DNA of 64,000 nucleotides from Gracilariopsis chorda (taxonomy: Eukaryota; Rhodophyta; Florideophyceae; Gracilariales; Gracilariaceae). Position 1 is the first letter of the stretch. Every line of letters starts with the position of its first letter. The notes beneath the pieces were generated by a model. The model had not been told where the DNA came from, searched no databases, and was given only the letters and a program-made list of their open reading frames with translations. The stretch is from positions 248,001-312,000 of the forward strand of contig NBIV01000027.1 in assembly GCA_003194525.1 (NCBI GenBank). The letters are read 5' to 3'. Below are positions 10,441-21,213 of this stretch, piece after piece. The position numbers and the translations under genes are program-made.

Positions 10441-13400
10441 ATGCGTATTTCGCGACGCGTCCTGCAACCCCTCGTAACTCCCTCTTCAGCCCCTCAAGGC
10501 CCCTTCTGCACGTACTGCCAACGAAATCTCGCCACCCTCACCGTCGTCGTCCGCTGCGCCCACCATCGCTGCAACAACCGCCCCTTCTGCTTCGAATGCT
10601 TCTCCGTCGGCGCCGACGATCGTGACCCTCACCTCGCAACCCATCCCTTTCGCTACATCAGCAAGCTCTCGCTCTCGCAGCCCCTCTACCACCCGGAATG
10701 GACCATTCACCAAGAGTTTCGTCTGCTCCACGCAATGTTGGAGTACGGCTTTGGACACTGGAAGCAAATCGCTGACTACGTCGGAAAGGGCATGCAAAAG
10801 TGTCAGAACCATTACCTTTCCGTCTACCTCCAATCAGAAACCATCTTGCCCTCCCCTCTCCCCACTTCTCCAACCCGCGCTTCCAACACCTCCACAACCC
10901 CTGTTTCCGAATCCCAACCACCCGCCCCGCCACCCCGACTCACGCATCTGCCCTTGCGCGCCGATTTTGAATTCGAATGGGATGATCCAGCAGAGGATGT
11001 TGTCGCAGACCTCCACATACCCACAGAACGCTCTGAACAAGAGCTCGATTCTGCACTCGAACACTTGTACGCATTCGACGCCCGTTTGCATCGTCGTGGC
11101 ATGGTCAAGGAATACATTCTTGAACCGCCTGTGCTCCAAGTCTCTGACGATGATCCTCAGTGCCTGCGTAACGAACATATGCTTTCCGACCGTATCTGCG
11201 TCCTTGCCTGCTTGCTTGTCGATGATGTCTTTCAAAGCTTTTATGACGCCGTCATGCTTGAATTTCGCAAGGCCAGATCTGTGTTCAGAGCTGCCCGTCG
11301 CCAGACAGCTCAGCTTCACGCCAGTCAATCGCAACTCAAGCCCAATCCATCACTCTCTAAATCAAATGCATCGTCAAAGCGCAGACGCAGTGGCAAAGCC
11401 CGTTCCACCCCCTTTTCGAAACGCAAGCGCTCATCCGCCAAACAAGAACGCCCGCAAAGTCCACTCGGTGACGTTACCATGCCTAACACTCCGGACAGCC
11501 AACCCATGTCCCCGAACCACGTCTTTTCTCCATCCTGGTCGCATGCATTTGAACCTTGCGTACAGCCTAGTCCAGCCCTTTTGCAAAAGGCCAAACGGTT
11601 ACGACTCCTCGCTACCACCCCGAACCCGCCCCCGCCGTGGGAGCCGAAACAGATTGAGGATATGGAGGACGCCTGCAAGTTGACTACTGCGGAGAAGAAT
11701 TTGTGTGCGGTTCTTCATATCGCACCGAGAGACTTCTTGGAAATGAAAACCGTAATGTTATCCACTGTGGCGCGCCAAATGCGACGTCGCAACGCAAAAC
11801 AGTCCGCTACGCCGGAGAAGATTTCCGCTGACAATCCTCCTCGACGACTCGCTGGCCTCAGTGACGAAAAGAAGCAGTTGTCCTCTCCAGACAATGCGGG
11901 TAATGGAAATCCCTCCTTGACTCCCCCTGCGCTTACCCTTCCCGATGCCAAAGACCATTTCATTCCTAACAGCGCTCATTTCATCGAAGAGCCCAAAGCT
12001 CTACCAGTCACTCAGCTCGGGCCTTCAATCCGCTTTGACCGTATGCTCTTTAACTCCTTTCGGAATGTCCCTAAACCTGTCCCTACGTGCTCGCTTACCA
12101 GCACACCTGATGCAGGAGACGCTGAGTCTAACGAACACAAAAAGTCCGGACGTATCACTTGTAAATCCAGACTCCTTCCTCCATCTTCTGATACTCAACT
12201 CAATGTCGATACTTTGAAAGCGATGTGCGTTGAAGACCCCGCTAGCTCTCATGGGATAGCAACGCTGGTGATTTCGAACGGTGAAGGAAAACAACCCAGT
12301 TGTGAACATCCTGTTCCGTACAGTTCCAACGCGGCCATAATGAGGGCTGTAAGACGACTTCCCGGAGAGCCTTCCAGGATTTACCTCAAGTTACGGCTGA
12401 GACCGCCTCGCAGTTATGGAACGAGAACGGCACGACGTGAATCCCGTGTCAAAAGAATTGCCGGTAAACGAAATGGAGGTTTACCCGCCCATGCGACCCG
12501 GTTAGGTGCTTCAAATGAATTGGCGGCAACTAACCTGAACGTAGAGGGCTCGGACGGTGCGGGCGATAGAAGAATCAATCAAGTGGATAGTGTTGCGTTG
12601 GAAGAACAGCTAAGTTCGCACCGGAGTACCCTCGCGGTCCAACGTGAGACGGATCCGACTGAGGCTACTTATAAAGGGTCTGCAGATGCCACGAGTATCG
12701 ACGAAGGCTTTACAGCAAGTGGCGTTCGGGCATGTAATTTTCGCAGCGAAAAGTTTGAGTCCTCTTTTTCTGCACGGGTTTCCGAGGCTGTCGGCATCGT
12801 GACAGCAACTGACAGCAATGTCATGAATGACAAGACCACTGGCTCAGCCACGCATCCTCATGGAATCCCGTCATGTGAGACGAAGTTGTCGTCACCGGAA
12901 GAAAAGGTGTCCACCGCTATGGTCGCACATCCACTGACCCTTCAGGCAGATCTGGAGCACGCATCGAATGAAGAAACTGCCGAAAATCAACACGCTCGTG
13001 CAAATTGGCAAGCCATGAGATCCGAGAACACGAAGCTCTCGTGCGGAAGGGGTCCTATCGAAGGTGGAGCACTGGATGGAGATGAGCTAGGTCGCGTTGC
13101 ATCGGTTGCAACGCTAAATGGTCCTTGGAATGGTGGTGAGCAATTGGCAAACTCTTCCTGGATCGATGCTACAAACGAGGTCAAGGCGACTCGCCTTACT
13201 TCTCTTAATGTCGTTCGTGCCACACCCGAGCGGAATTCTGCGCCTCATGGATTGAAGATGCAAGTGCCCTCGAACAGCCTGCTTGGTACCGGTCTGGTTT
13301 CCGGCGATCACCAAACATCGCATCTCGTCACTCCCTCGACAACCAGCCGGCCTGTGGATCCAGCGAATGACAATTCCAACCAACTTTGTTCGGAAGTGAA

Positions 13401-14385
13401 CGGAAATGGGCATGTAACTAGTGCAGTTGATGATGAAGGTGCTGTAACTGTCCCGCATTCCCTAACAAAGTCATGCTCTCTGTCAGAATCAGGTGAGGAA
13501 AATGCTGCACACTGTGTTGGAAATGGGGAGTGTGAGGTGATCAAAGAGTTTGTACACGATTGGGGTAAGTCAAATGCCGTTGATCTCTCAAATGATGGCA
13601 CGTCGGGGGCTGTTCAGAGCTCTGCACACAGCTACTGGGGTACTTCGAAACCCGCTGTAATGGACAGCCGTGGTGTAGATGATCATGTAGAAGTGAAATC
13701 TGTAAGACCAACACGGGAACGTGTCAGGCGAGCAAGCGCTATGGGAAAGACCTATCAAGAATCATCGGAAACATCTGACTGCCCTGACTCGAACTCTGAG
13801 GGCCCAATTAGTATTCTGGAACAGGGCTCTGGTGAAGAGGATGCAGAACAAGAGTATCGCGGGCCCAGCAAGAGAACGCTGCGTCCAAGGAAACCAACAA
13901 GGCAGAGTACCGCATTGGCACCAACTCGTCGGTCCACTCGTATACAGAAAAGAAGCCGGCGTCTCCTTGATTACTCTCCGGAGCCTTATTCTAGGGCTCC
14001 GAAGAGGCGAAGAGTTGGATCAAGTGGAAGTGGGAAAGGGTCGTATGAGGCGAGTGAAGTGTTATCGGAAGACAATGAGGAATTAGACGAGTATGTACCT
14101 AATTCTTCAAAACCCACACGAAAGCGAGCCAACAAGGGTTGCAGAGGAAAGAGCACCAAAGGTAGAACCCCATCGGCAAGGCGGGCGTCAGGAAGAAGAG
14201 CAAGCCGTGCAAGAGAAACGACCACCGGCGTTGAAATAATCACACCGCAGAGCTTGTGTCCGCGCTCGTGCACGATTAGCTCAGACTCGAATAGTTCAGG
14301 CCCGGGTACGACAGAGATCTATGCGAGCACGAGTCCTGACCTCACGAGAAAACGATATGCGCTACGGAAGAAGTCGACAGCTTGA
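10441..14385 (+). CDS. ADA2: transcriptional adaptor ADA2 with very long C-terminal extension
   Basis: A 1314-residue ADA2, the SAGA/ADA subunit that binds and stimulates the GCN5 acetyltransferase. A ZZ zinc finger (CTYCQRN, CAHHRC, FCFECF, HPF) spans about residues 23-70. A SANT domain (PEWTIHQEFRLLHAMLEYGF, WKQIADYVG, CQNHYLSVYL) spans 84-132. The ADA2 central region (RADFEFEWDDPAEDVV, FILE-like EYILEP) spans about 180-300. A SWIRM-like helix bundle (LTTAEKNLCAVLHIAPRDFL) lies at about 407-450. That is where ordinary ADA2 proteins end. Here some 860 further residues follow, mostly disordered, acidic or Ser/Thr-rich, closing with Arg/Lys-rich stretches. There is no intron. The ATG at 10441 follows the CT-rich leader directly. 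Confidence 0.93.
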   Translation: MRISRRVLQPLVTPSSAPQGPFCTYCQRNLATLTVVVRCAHHRCNNRPFCFECFSVGADDRDPHLATHPFRYISKLSLSQPLYHPEWTIHQEFRLLHAMLEYGFGHWKQIADYVGKGMQKCQNHYLSVYLQSETILPSPLPTSPTRASNTSTTPVSESQPPAPPPRLTHLPLRADFEFEWDDPAEDVVADLHIPTERSEQELDSALEHLYAFDARLHRRGMVKEYILEPPVLQVSDDDPQCLRNEHMLSDRICVLACLLVDDVFQSFYDAVMLEFRKARSVFRAARRQTAQLHASQSQLKPNPSLSKSNASSKRRRSGKARSTPFSKRKRSSAKQERPQSPLGDVTMPNTPDSQPMSPNHVFSPSWSHAFEPCVQPSPALLQKAKRLRLLATTPNPPPPWEPKQIEDMEDACKLTTAEKNLCAVLHIAPRDFLEMKTVMLSTVARQMRRRNAKQSATPEKISADNPPRRLAGLSDEKKQLSSPDNAGNGNPSLTPPALTLPDAKDHFIPNSAHFIEEPKALPVTQLGPSIRFDRMLFNSFRNVPKPVPTCSLTSTPDAGDAESNEHKKSGRITCKSRLLPPSSDTQLNVDTLKAMCVEDPASSHGIATLVISNGEGKQPSCEHPVPYSSNAAIMRAVRRLPGEPSRIYLKLRLRPPRSYGTRTARRESRVKRIAGKRNGGLPAHATRLGASNELAATNLNVEGSDGAGDRRINQVDSVALEEQLSSHRSTLAVQRETDPTEATYKGSADATSIDEGFTASGVRACNFRSEKFESSFSARVSEAVGIVTATDSNVMNDKTTGSATHPHGIPSCETKLSSPEEKVSTAMVAHPLTLQADLEHASNEETAENQHARANWQAMRSENTKLSCGRGPIEGGALDGDELGRVASVATLNGPWNGGEQLANSSWIDATNEVKATRLTSLNVVRATPERNSAPHGLKMQVPSNSLLGTGLVSGDHQTSHLVTPSTTSRPVDPANDNSNQLCSEVNGNGHVTSAVDDEGAVTVPHSLTKSCSLSESGEENAAHCVGNGECEVIKEFVHDWGKSNAVDLSNDGTSGAVQSSAHSYWGTSKPAVMDSRGVDDHVEVKSVRPTRERVRRASAMGKTYQESSETSDCPDSNSEGPISILEQGSGEEDAEQEYRGPSKRTLRPRKPTRQSTALAPTRRSTRIQKRSRRLLDYSPEPYSRAPKRRRVGSSGSGKGSYEASEVLSEDNEELDEYVPNSSKPTRKRANKGCRGKSTKGRTPSARRASGRRASRARETTTGVEIITPQSLCPRSCTISSDSNSSGPGTTEIYASTSPDLTRKRYALRKKSTA

Positions 14386-14439
14386 GCAATACACAAAAAT
14401 GTAAACTACCGATAAACAAACACTAACTTATTTAACATG

Positions 14440-15396
14440 TTAATAACTTCTTGATGAACGAATGATTGACCCAAGAGTACCCCGGGCAGCATCAGAGAAC
14501 GTCATTATGTTCCCATAAGCGCTTGACAACCCGCTTCTCAGGTCATGTGAGTCTCTCATTCTTTTCTCCAAAAAGCGCCAGGTCTCCGATCTGCCTGCCG
14601 ATTTGTCAGTCAACCAGTACAGCTCGGTGGTACCATATATGATGCCAAGCACTGCTCTGTCCGTGTACCATGAAAACTAAGAATCACAAGGAGGTGAAGA
14701 ATGAAAGCAAAACGTGAAGGTTTGTAGTTAGCGTTGCATCTGGCTCAGGTCCGTGCGAAAGACTTGTGACTTACATCTGGAGTTCTGTATCCTGCGTAGT
14801 GGGCAATTTCATCCATTAGCAAAGCCGAAGACTTGAGTGCTTTTCGTGAGTTTTGCGGCAGAAGCTGCAGAGCCAAAGCGTTTGCCCAATTATGGTGGTA
14901 CGGCTCGATCATTTCCAGTCTTTCACGTACAGCAAAAAGTTGCACGGCCCACGGGATCTGCACCACCGGCCGCCGCTGCATCCTTTTCGTCCTCATGGGA
15001 TAATCGCTTTGCCAGCTTAACATTGCATCGTTTTACAAACTCTTCCACCACCTCAATGGGACCCCTTGAGATCATTTGGGATGCAGCTGGGGACCAACCC
15101 AGATCACTCACAGCGGCAGAAATTGCTTGATCTGTCCACCCGCGTATTGGAACTTGCTTGAGAACCGCGTCGTACAACATGGCCAATTCAGCTTCCTCAT
15201 CCTTCGTGAAGTGACTTTCCCCATCAACGTCTTGGGCTTCTGGAGAAATTGGTTTCGAATCTGACTTCGAATCTTGTGCTGATGCAGGATTGCGATCAGA
15301 AGAAGCAGTTGCAGCCAATCTCCTGGCAGGATCAACTAATCGATTTGGTTTGGCACTTTTAAGAACGCAGTGAGGAATGCAACGGAGCCTGTACAT
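14440..15396 (-). CDS. COQ9: ubiquinone biosynthesis protein COQ9, one intron, apparent one-base frameshift
   Basis: A lipid-binding mitochondrial protein that assists COQ7 in coenzyme Q synthesis. The N-terminus (MYRLRCIPHCVLKSAKPNR) is a plausible mitochondrial presequence. The COQ9 core follows: GWTDQAISAAVSDLGWSPAA, EFVKRCNVKLAKRL, then RLEMIEPYHHNWANALALQL, LLMDEIAHYAGYRTPD and, after splicing, FSWYTDRAVLGIIYGTTELY and ETWRFLEKRM. The intron is 14677-14774 (98 nt, GTAAGT...TAG). The first and second blocks are in different frames with no acceptable intron between them. Dropping one base of the five-A run at 14934-14938 (plus strand) would read GRATFAVRERLEM. This is either a sequencing indel or a real frameshift. 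Confidence 0.88.
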
Positions 15397-16440
15397 AATA
15401 GCTTCGCTAGGTTGACGCTCTTGGCAACCTATGGTATGCAGGTTTTATGCGATGATCACTATGATACAAGTTCAGCGAAACGACACAGCTCTGATCGGTC
15501 AAGCTTCTATGATATATATTCCTCTGGCGCTTCTGGACTGTGGATGGGCAGTGGGTCCCAGATGGAGTACAGTAGGTGGTCCTGCTGTGGTTCTGCAGCT
15601 GGACCACAACTCCGCAAGAGAACTTGAAATTCTTCCCTTCACAAGTAGACCGAAATTGCGTACCAAGGGAAGGAGTTTAAATTATATTTTGTTAAGTGAA
15701 AATGTGACTCTCTGGCTAGCGCGACTTCCGGCATCCAAAGAGCTTGGATTCTTCAACATCTTTAAAAGCCGAAAGATGCGAAGGGTAGGGATAACCTTGT
15801 TACACTTTCATAGAATAAAGAAATATCTTTAAGAACTTTGAAACCCCCGAGACATTTACCTGATCACAAGATAAACGTCTACGGAGCCCGTTCTTTAAGA
15901 GGTAGAATCTAATTAAACCTTCCCTAGAACGGTGGTTGCTGCTTGCGTAAACATGTTCTGGAGTTTGGCGCTCTGAGCGTCTGAGATTCTCCTGCTTTAC
16001 TGCGGCATCAGCCTTCTTGAGGAATCTTCCGAACCCTTTAAACAGACTCTAAACAATTTTACTCACTACATTTGTGTCTGTGTGGGAAGATTTTTACAAA
16101 GACCTTCCCAGAACAGATCTATACGGAACTAAAACTCAATCGCGAGAGTCCCGGCTCAGGCTTGTATACATTGGTTTAGAGATAGCTGGTGTTACCATGG
16201 AACCGAAGTTACACGTTCCCGTCATACCTTGGTTAAGCAAAGCTTCTCGACTTTGGCACGCTTTGCTGGCAATGAATCAGCATTTCAAAGGACTGTCCGA
16301 GCAGGCCTGCGTGCAAGGAGTCCGTGCGAAAATGCGAAGATGATTTATACACAAGACCTATTAAGCTACTAATGCTGGAACGCGACGGGAAGAGTAAAAC
16401 AAGTCAGGCGGCATCCTCTCACAGAGATTTACCGCCGTAA
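15397..16440. other. intergenic region, no gene seen
   Basis: Between the start of COQ9 and the end of the Myb gene. Plus-strand frames at 15431-15832 and 16074-16343 were examined; the second begins with GTG, and neither shows a domain or family pattern. No repeat was recognised. Confidence 0.45.
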
Positions 16441-19266
16441 TTATCGGCGGTTAGAGTCTGGTGTAGGAGCTAAGAATTGGTCGATGGTGTTCATAGGATC
16501 TGCACTTGAAGCTATGGCTCCGTTCAGATTGCGGGGTCGTAATGCACTTCCGTTATCCCGAAAACTATCGGCGTATGATTGCTGCGGAGTTGACCACAAA
16601 AGCTGGCGAGGCGTTGGGGCCCTGAAACCTTGAGGTGTCGACATCGGAAATCCATTTTCTTCGTTCTCTTTGCCACGCGGTGTATCCCTTGCGAAGCTAG
16701 AGTCGAACGGAGAGGGCAGAGGGCCCGCGAGAGGACGACTTCGAAGTCTGGGTGTCGAACCAAACAGTCCTCCTGGAGTCAAAAGACCACCTGGTCGATG
16801 CACTGAACCGAAGCTTCTGGTTGTCCCTGTACCTTGATTTGGGGAGGAATTGAAGAAAAATGATCCAGGAGATTTGCCAAGCGGCGTAATCCCTGGCAAA
16901 CCTGGTGTTCCGTCAAGAGCTGAGGAACGAAACAAAAAGGAATTGGAAGGACTTTCGTTAGAAGTGCCATTTGGTTCTCGCAACGCGGAGAATAGGCTAC
17001 TGCGCGGAGGGGTTGCAAACAAAAGAGCCGATCTGCCGGTCCGCCCAGAAGGCGAGTCATGCTTAAGCGCTAATTCGGACGAGGAAAGCCCACCGAAGTC
17101 GATGGTCGGAAGGAGAACCTTTTCTTCGCCGATATCCGGTGCTGTCCTATCCAACTCTGTTCGACGTAAACTCTGGCATGGCTTTTGTCGTTGGCCTTCA
17201 GGAGTGCGAGCCATGTAATGTCTCATGCCGCTTGGATCTGGATCCATTGTGTCGAGTTGGCCTATCAATTTTCGAGGTGTCAGACCCGGAAGCCTGAAAT
17301 CCACCAAATCGCCAGTGACCACTCCATTCTCATGCGGTGGATTCTTTTGATTCGTAGGTTCGGAGCATCCAGGATTGTTCTCGGTGGAACTCATTACCTC
17401 GCTTAACGCAGGCTGAGGCACTGTTTCATCCATGCCGGAGTTTGTAACCATTGTCTGGTCGGTGCCGTGACCGGGTTCCCTTCCGGAACTGGAATTACCG
17501 GTATTTGGCTTCGTAGAAATGCCCCGGCTCTCGTACGCGGAAGAGGCCCGTTGGGCATCGTCTGGATGTTTTGGTTGGCCTGCAGTTGCAATGGAAGCGT
17601 TCGCCGAAGCTGATTGAGCTGATTCGCAGACTGACTCCAGTCTTGCCTTCTTCAACGCATTCGGACTTGCCTTTGGAGCAGGGGAAAGCTTACGTTTGGC
17701 GGCCTGTTGGTTTTCGTTACCGTCAGATTCCTCACCAGCTATGGAAGTATTCGTAATGTCCTTCAACACAGATACTGCAGTGGGAGGCGCCAGAGGATTC
17801 ACATTTATGTTCTTGTTGTTCTCAGGTTCGGAAGTCGTCTTTGCGGTCGCCGTTAGCTCAACGGCAGCAGCAGGCAGTGTTTGGGGATTCGGTTGCGCGG
17901 TTAATGCGGGTATAGCGGGGCGAATCGGAACCGGATTAATTCTCAGGTTTTGCGGAGGCTGTTGACTGTTATCGTCCGACTTCTTCTGTACCAAAGATGC
18001 CGTGGAAGCGTGACTGTTAGTGTCCGAAGAGGTATGAGTGGAAGTCCTCGACTTTGCCTTGCGCCCCTGTTTACGCGTGGCAGCTCTACGTTGAGTGGCG
18101 TTATAGTGGTTCTTGATGGCATTATCAGTGCGACCGGGCAAATACTTGGCAATGACGGCCCACTTGTTTCCGATTCGTGAATGCGCTTCGCGAAGAATTC
18201 GTTCCTCTTCTTCTGTCCAGGGATCCTTGTTGATCTCAGGATTAAGGTGATTGAACCATCGTTCTCGACACTGCTTTCCAATGCGACCAGGCAATTGCTT
18301 TGCAATCAAGCTCCACTTATTGGCCCCGAGTGTAGCGACAAGTCGAGTAATGGTATCATCTTCATGTTGAGTCCAAGGTCCCTTTTTCAATCCAGGTTGT
18401 AAGACTTTCTGCCACCGATGCAAACATTGTACATCATTTCGACTGCTGCCTGGAAAAGATGCGTTGAGAGCTTTTGCAATGTCCTTCCAATTCTTTTCGT
18501 TATGCTCCATAACGACAACACGTAACATATCGTCTTCATCCCTGGTCCATCCGCCCTTTGAGGAACGTCTCGTGGGTGGACGATCCATCTGCGCGACAAG
18601 TCGAACAGCTTCTGCAGTGGAGACCTTTTGCACGGGCTTGGCCTTGGACTTTGGCGGGCGTTTGCGTCCGTTACGGGTCGGAAGAAGGTGTACGGGACGG
18701 GCTAGACTTTCAGCTTGCTGAGCTCGCATACGACGTATCAGCAATTGCTCGTTATAAGAATGCTGGGTGAGAATTGGATCAGCGGCGGATGGTGGATGGG
18801 AAAAGGTATGTGAATGCGGCTGCGGAAAGGAGTGCTGTGGAAGAAGAGAGGTTGCGGGCAGACGTTGCGATGGTGGAGGTGCGGAAAGCAACTTGGACGG
18901 GGAAATTAGAAAGGAATCGACATCCTTGGACGGGGTTGAAAGATGTGCGAAGAGGTTTGGATCGTCTTTCGGGTAGATTTCGTCGGTGGGGAAAAGATAG
19001 GCGGACTGCATGTTGATTGGCATTGAGAAGTGAAAATTAACGGGTGGATGGGATGTCTGTGACTGATGATGGTGGTGCTGTGGCGGCTGGGGTTGTTGTG
19101 TTTGCTGTTGAGGTTGCTGCGACTGTTGGGGGGGCGGTTGGGAATGCGACGCGGGTGGTGTGATTGTTGGGTCGTTGACATGAGCAGAGGGATCGAATTG
19201 TGGTGGGTGGGGGTTGGAGCACTCGGATGACGGGTGTATGGGGAGGGAGTGGTGATGATGTTCCAT
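16441..19266 (-). CDS. R1R2R3-Myb (MYB3R-like) transcription factor
   Basis: A 941-residue single-exon protein. Three consecutive Myb repeats span about residues 237-395: R1 with [12 protein letters not shown]2 with [12 protein letters not shown] and [12 protein letters not shown]3 with [12 protein letters not shown] and [13 protein letters not shown]. The regularly spaced tryptophans and the R2-R3 pattern are those of animal c-Myb and plant MYB3R, which control cell-cycle (G2/M) genes. The N-terminus is rich in Gln, His and Pro. The long C-terminal part is disordered and holds [10 protein letters not shown] and several Thr/Ser-Pro sites that could be CDK targets (inference). The ATG at 19266 is the first in frame. 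Confidence 0.93.
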   Translation of the reverse strand: MEHHHHSLPIHPSSECSNPHPPQFDPSAHVNDPTITPPASHSQPPPQQSQQPQQQTQQPQPPQHHHHQSQTSHPPVNFHFSMPINMQSAYLFPTDEIYPKDDPNLFAHLSTPSKDVDSFLISPSKLLSAPPPSQRLPATSLLPQHSFPQPHSHTFSHPPSAADPILTQHSYNEQLLIRRMRAQQAESLARPVHLLPTRNGRKRPPKSKAKPVQKVSTAEAVRLVAQMDRPPTRRSSKGGWTRDEDDMLRVVVMEHNEKNWKDIAKALNASFPGSSRNDVQCLHRWQKVLQPGLKKGPWTQHEDDTITRLVATLGANKWSLIAKQLPGRIGKQCRERWFNHLNPEINKDPWTEEEERILREAHSRIGNKWAVIAKYLPGRTDNAIKNHYNATQRRAATRKQGRKAKSRTSTHTSSDTNSHASTASLVQKKSDDNSQQPPQNLRINPVPIRPAIPALTAQPNPQTLPAAAVELTATAKTTSEPENNKNINVNPLAPPTAVSVLKDITNTSIAGEESDGNENQQAAKRKLSPAPKASPNALKKARLESVCESAQSASANASIATAGQPKHPDDAQRASSAYESRGISTKPNTGNSSSGREPGHGTDQTMVTNSGMDETVPQPALSEVMSSTENNPGCSEPTNQKNPPHENGVVTGDLVDFRLPGLTPRKLIGQLDTMDPDPSGMRHYMARTPEGQRQKPCQSLRRTELDRTAPDIGEEKVLLPTIDFGGLSSSELALKHDSPSGRTGRSALLFATPPRSSLFSALREPNGTSNESPSNSFLFRSSALDGTPGLPGITPLGKSPGSFFFNSSPNQGTGTTRSFGSVHRPGGLLTPGGLFGSTPRLRSRPLAGPLPSPFDSSFARDTPRGKENEENGFPMSTPQGFRAPTPRQLLWSTPQQSYADSFRDNGSALRPRNLNGAIASSADPMNTIDQFLAPTPDSNRR

Positions 19267-20178
19267 ATTCGGTGGTGCGGATTGAGAGAGTCTGACGTGA
19301 AAAGCGGCGCACCGGGTGGAGGACCAGAGAATGGGGACAGCGTTTGGAAAGGATGCAAGCCAGGAATGTTAACTATTTACGTTGAAGCACTTGGGCGGTG
19401 GGGGGCGGTAGTAGTGGGATGGATGAAGAAGACGAAAATTGGAGCAAGCAAAAATTCAAAGTAGGTTTGAAAAGAAGACAATGCAGGCTTGCATGGCTGA
19501 AAGAGAAGGAGAGAGAGGTAGAGAGAAATGAGAGGAAGAAGGGTTGCAACGGATAGAACGGGCGAAGGTGTTCAAGCGGGGAGACGATGGGAGGAGGGTA
19601 CACTGGCGGTGGATAGGCGGAGAAGGGGAAGGGAAGGGCGGTTGGGGAAGCGATGGATGCGCACTCGCTGGCGGAGAAGCGCTCACGGCATGAATGTGTG
19701 TCTCGGGGAGCTGGCACCGGGGGGCTCGCCCCGAATTTGAACTGGGCGGTGGTTTGAAATTTCAAACACTTTGAGCACGCCCGTTTTGTGTACGATTTGC
19801 ATGGCGCGTTCAAGCTGCACTCGTGACTTGTGCGGATGATGCGCACCTTTTTGTGGTGCAGTTGCGACAGCCGTTGCTGTACACGTCACGACGGCCGATG
19901 CCACGAGGGGCGAATGATCACCCCTCCGTGGTTGCTGCTGACAGTTTTGCTCGCGTAGCGACCTGCTGTAAACCGAGACTCGCCCAAGCGATGGAGACGC
20001 TGCCCCGGAGAAAGAGCGGCGCGTCCGCGCAGTTGTTCGTTTGAGCGGCGGGGGTTGGAGATGCGGCCATTGCGAATGAGGGGAGGGGGAGGGGGTGCGG
20101 GGCTGGGTGCGGCTGGTATAGCGCCATGCGGGCGTACGGTGAGGGAGATGAGTGCAGGTTGCACGCAGTATCGGCAAG
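19267..20178. other. divergent intergenic region, Myb / membrane protein
   Basis: A 912-nt gap shared by two diverging genes. The minus-strand frame 19683-20225 is open for 180 codons but has no recognisable domain and would overlap the next gene's start; it was not accepted. No repeats were recognised. Confidence 0.45.
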
Positions 20179-20988
20179 ATGCGCGCTTGTGCAGCGTTTC
20201 GACTGGTGGTGGTGGCGGCGCTCAACGTGATATGCGTCGCGCAAGCGGCGTTTTCCGCGGCGCATCTACACTGGGCTTTCCTGACGCAGTCGCTGCCCGG
20301 GAACGACGGCGGGTGCGGTGCAGCGTTCGGAAAGGACGTTCAGGAAGTGGGTGAAAGCGCTTACGACGCGCAAGTGGTGGTGTTGGAAGCCAGTTATCTG
20401 TACAACGACGGGGTGAGATGCAAGAAATGGGCGAGATATGCAGATGCACGTTGGTTGACTGTGAGTTCAAAGGGCGACTGGGAGGGCGATGCACTCATGA
20501 ACGTTGGTACGCAGGCGCAGAAGAGCTTCGGAAGAGCGGCTGTTGCATGGGCGACAGCGCATTCTACGGGCGGAAGTGAGAATGAACTGATCTGTGGAAG
20601 CCGATCTATATCGCGGCTGATTTTCGTTCGCGCGGATAGTGGCGATAGTGGCTCGCTCTCGTTTGATGGTCGCGAGATTCGAATTGAGAGCGACGCGTTG
20701 TACGTGTTTGTGGAAGAGGGAGATGGAAGGCTTTGCGGCTTTTCGGGATGGACTGATGCGCCTAACAAACGTGTTAGCGGCGATGAGATGGTGGCGCCGT
20801 CGTTGCCGGGCGGGAAGAAGAGGGGTGTACGAGTTGGCGCCTTGGTGGGCGGATTGATCGGCGTCCTTGCACTGGCGGGTATCATGTACGGCGCGACGAT
20901 GGCGCTAGTACGAAGGGAGCGTCGCCGGGAAGCGCGCGAGACGGAGAAGCTGTCCAGCTCGGAGGAGCACGTATCGCTGCCAATGTAA
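20179..20988 (+). CDS. unknown type I membrane protein
   Basis: A 269-residue protein with an N-terminal signal peptide (RLVVVAALNVICVAQA, about residues 8-23), a roughly 190-residue lumenal or extracellular domain, one membrane segment (VGALVGGLIGVLALAGIMYG, about 223-242) and a short basic-acidic tail ending EEHVSLPM. Four or five cysteines in the ectodomain could form disulphides. The frame is open to 20152 with a GTG, but the ATG at 20179 begins exactly at the signal peptide and is preferred. No family was recognised. A receptor, cargo adaptor or cell-wall role is possible but not shown. Confidence 0.75.
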   Translation: MRACAAFRLVVVAALNVICVAQAAFSAAHLHWAFLTQSLPGNDGGCGAAFGKDVQEVGESAYDAQVVVLEASYLYNDGVRCKKWARYADARWLTVSSKGDWEGDALMNVGTQAQKSFGRAAVAWATAHSTGGSENELICGSRSISRLIFVRADSGDSGSLSFDGREIRIESDALYVFVEEGDGRLCGFSGWTDAPNKRVSGDEMVAPSLPGGKKRGVRVGALVGGLIGVLALAGIMYGATMALVRRERRREARETEKLSSSEEHVSLPM

Positions 20989-21213
20989 AAGACTTTTGTT
21001 TCGCACACGTGTGCCGTAACCTTAACAAAACGCGCATCATTGCTGTCGCGCCATCCTTCGCGCCACGCCGTTGGCTGCCACTGCCGTTTCAAACCCCCCC
21101 CTCCCCCCCCCCAAAAGCGGCGCTGTAGCTACTCCGCATCTCCGCCCAAAACGCGCGTCATCCGCGCGGCCGCACTGCCTTCAACCAGCCCCCGTCCGCC
21201 CTTCCGTCAAGTC

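Noticed and set aside
14950-15015. 61-nt GTAAAA...CAG intron that would restore the COQ9 frame
   Set aside because: Its removal would delete the conserved FVKRCNVKLAKRL segment of COQ9; a homopolymer indel is simpler.
19683-20225. 180-codon minus-strand frame
   Set aside because: No domain, no clear ATG start, overlaps the start of the membrane-protein gene; GC-rich chance frames of this length are common here.
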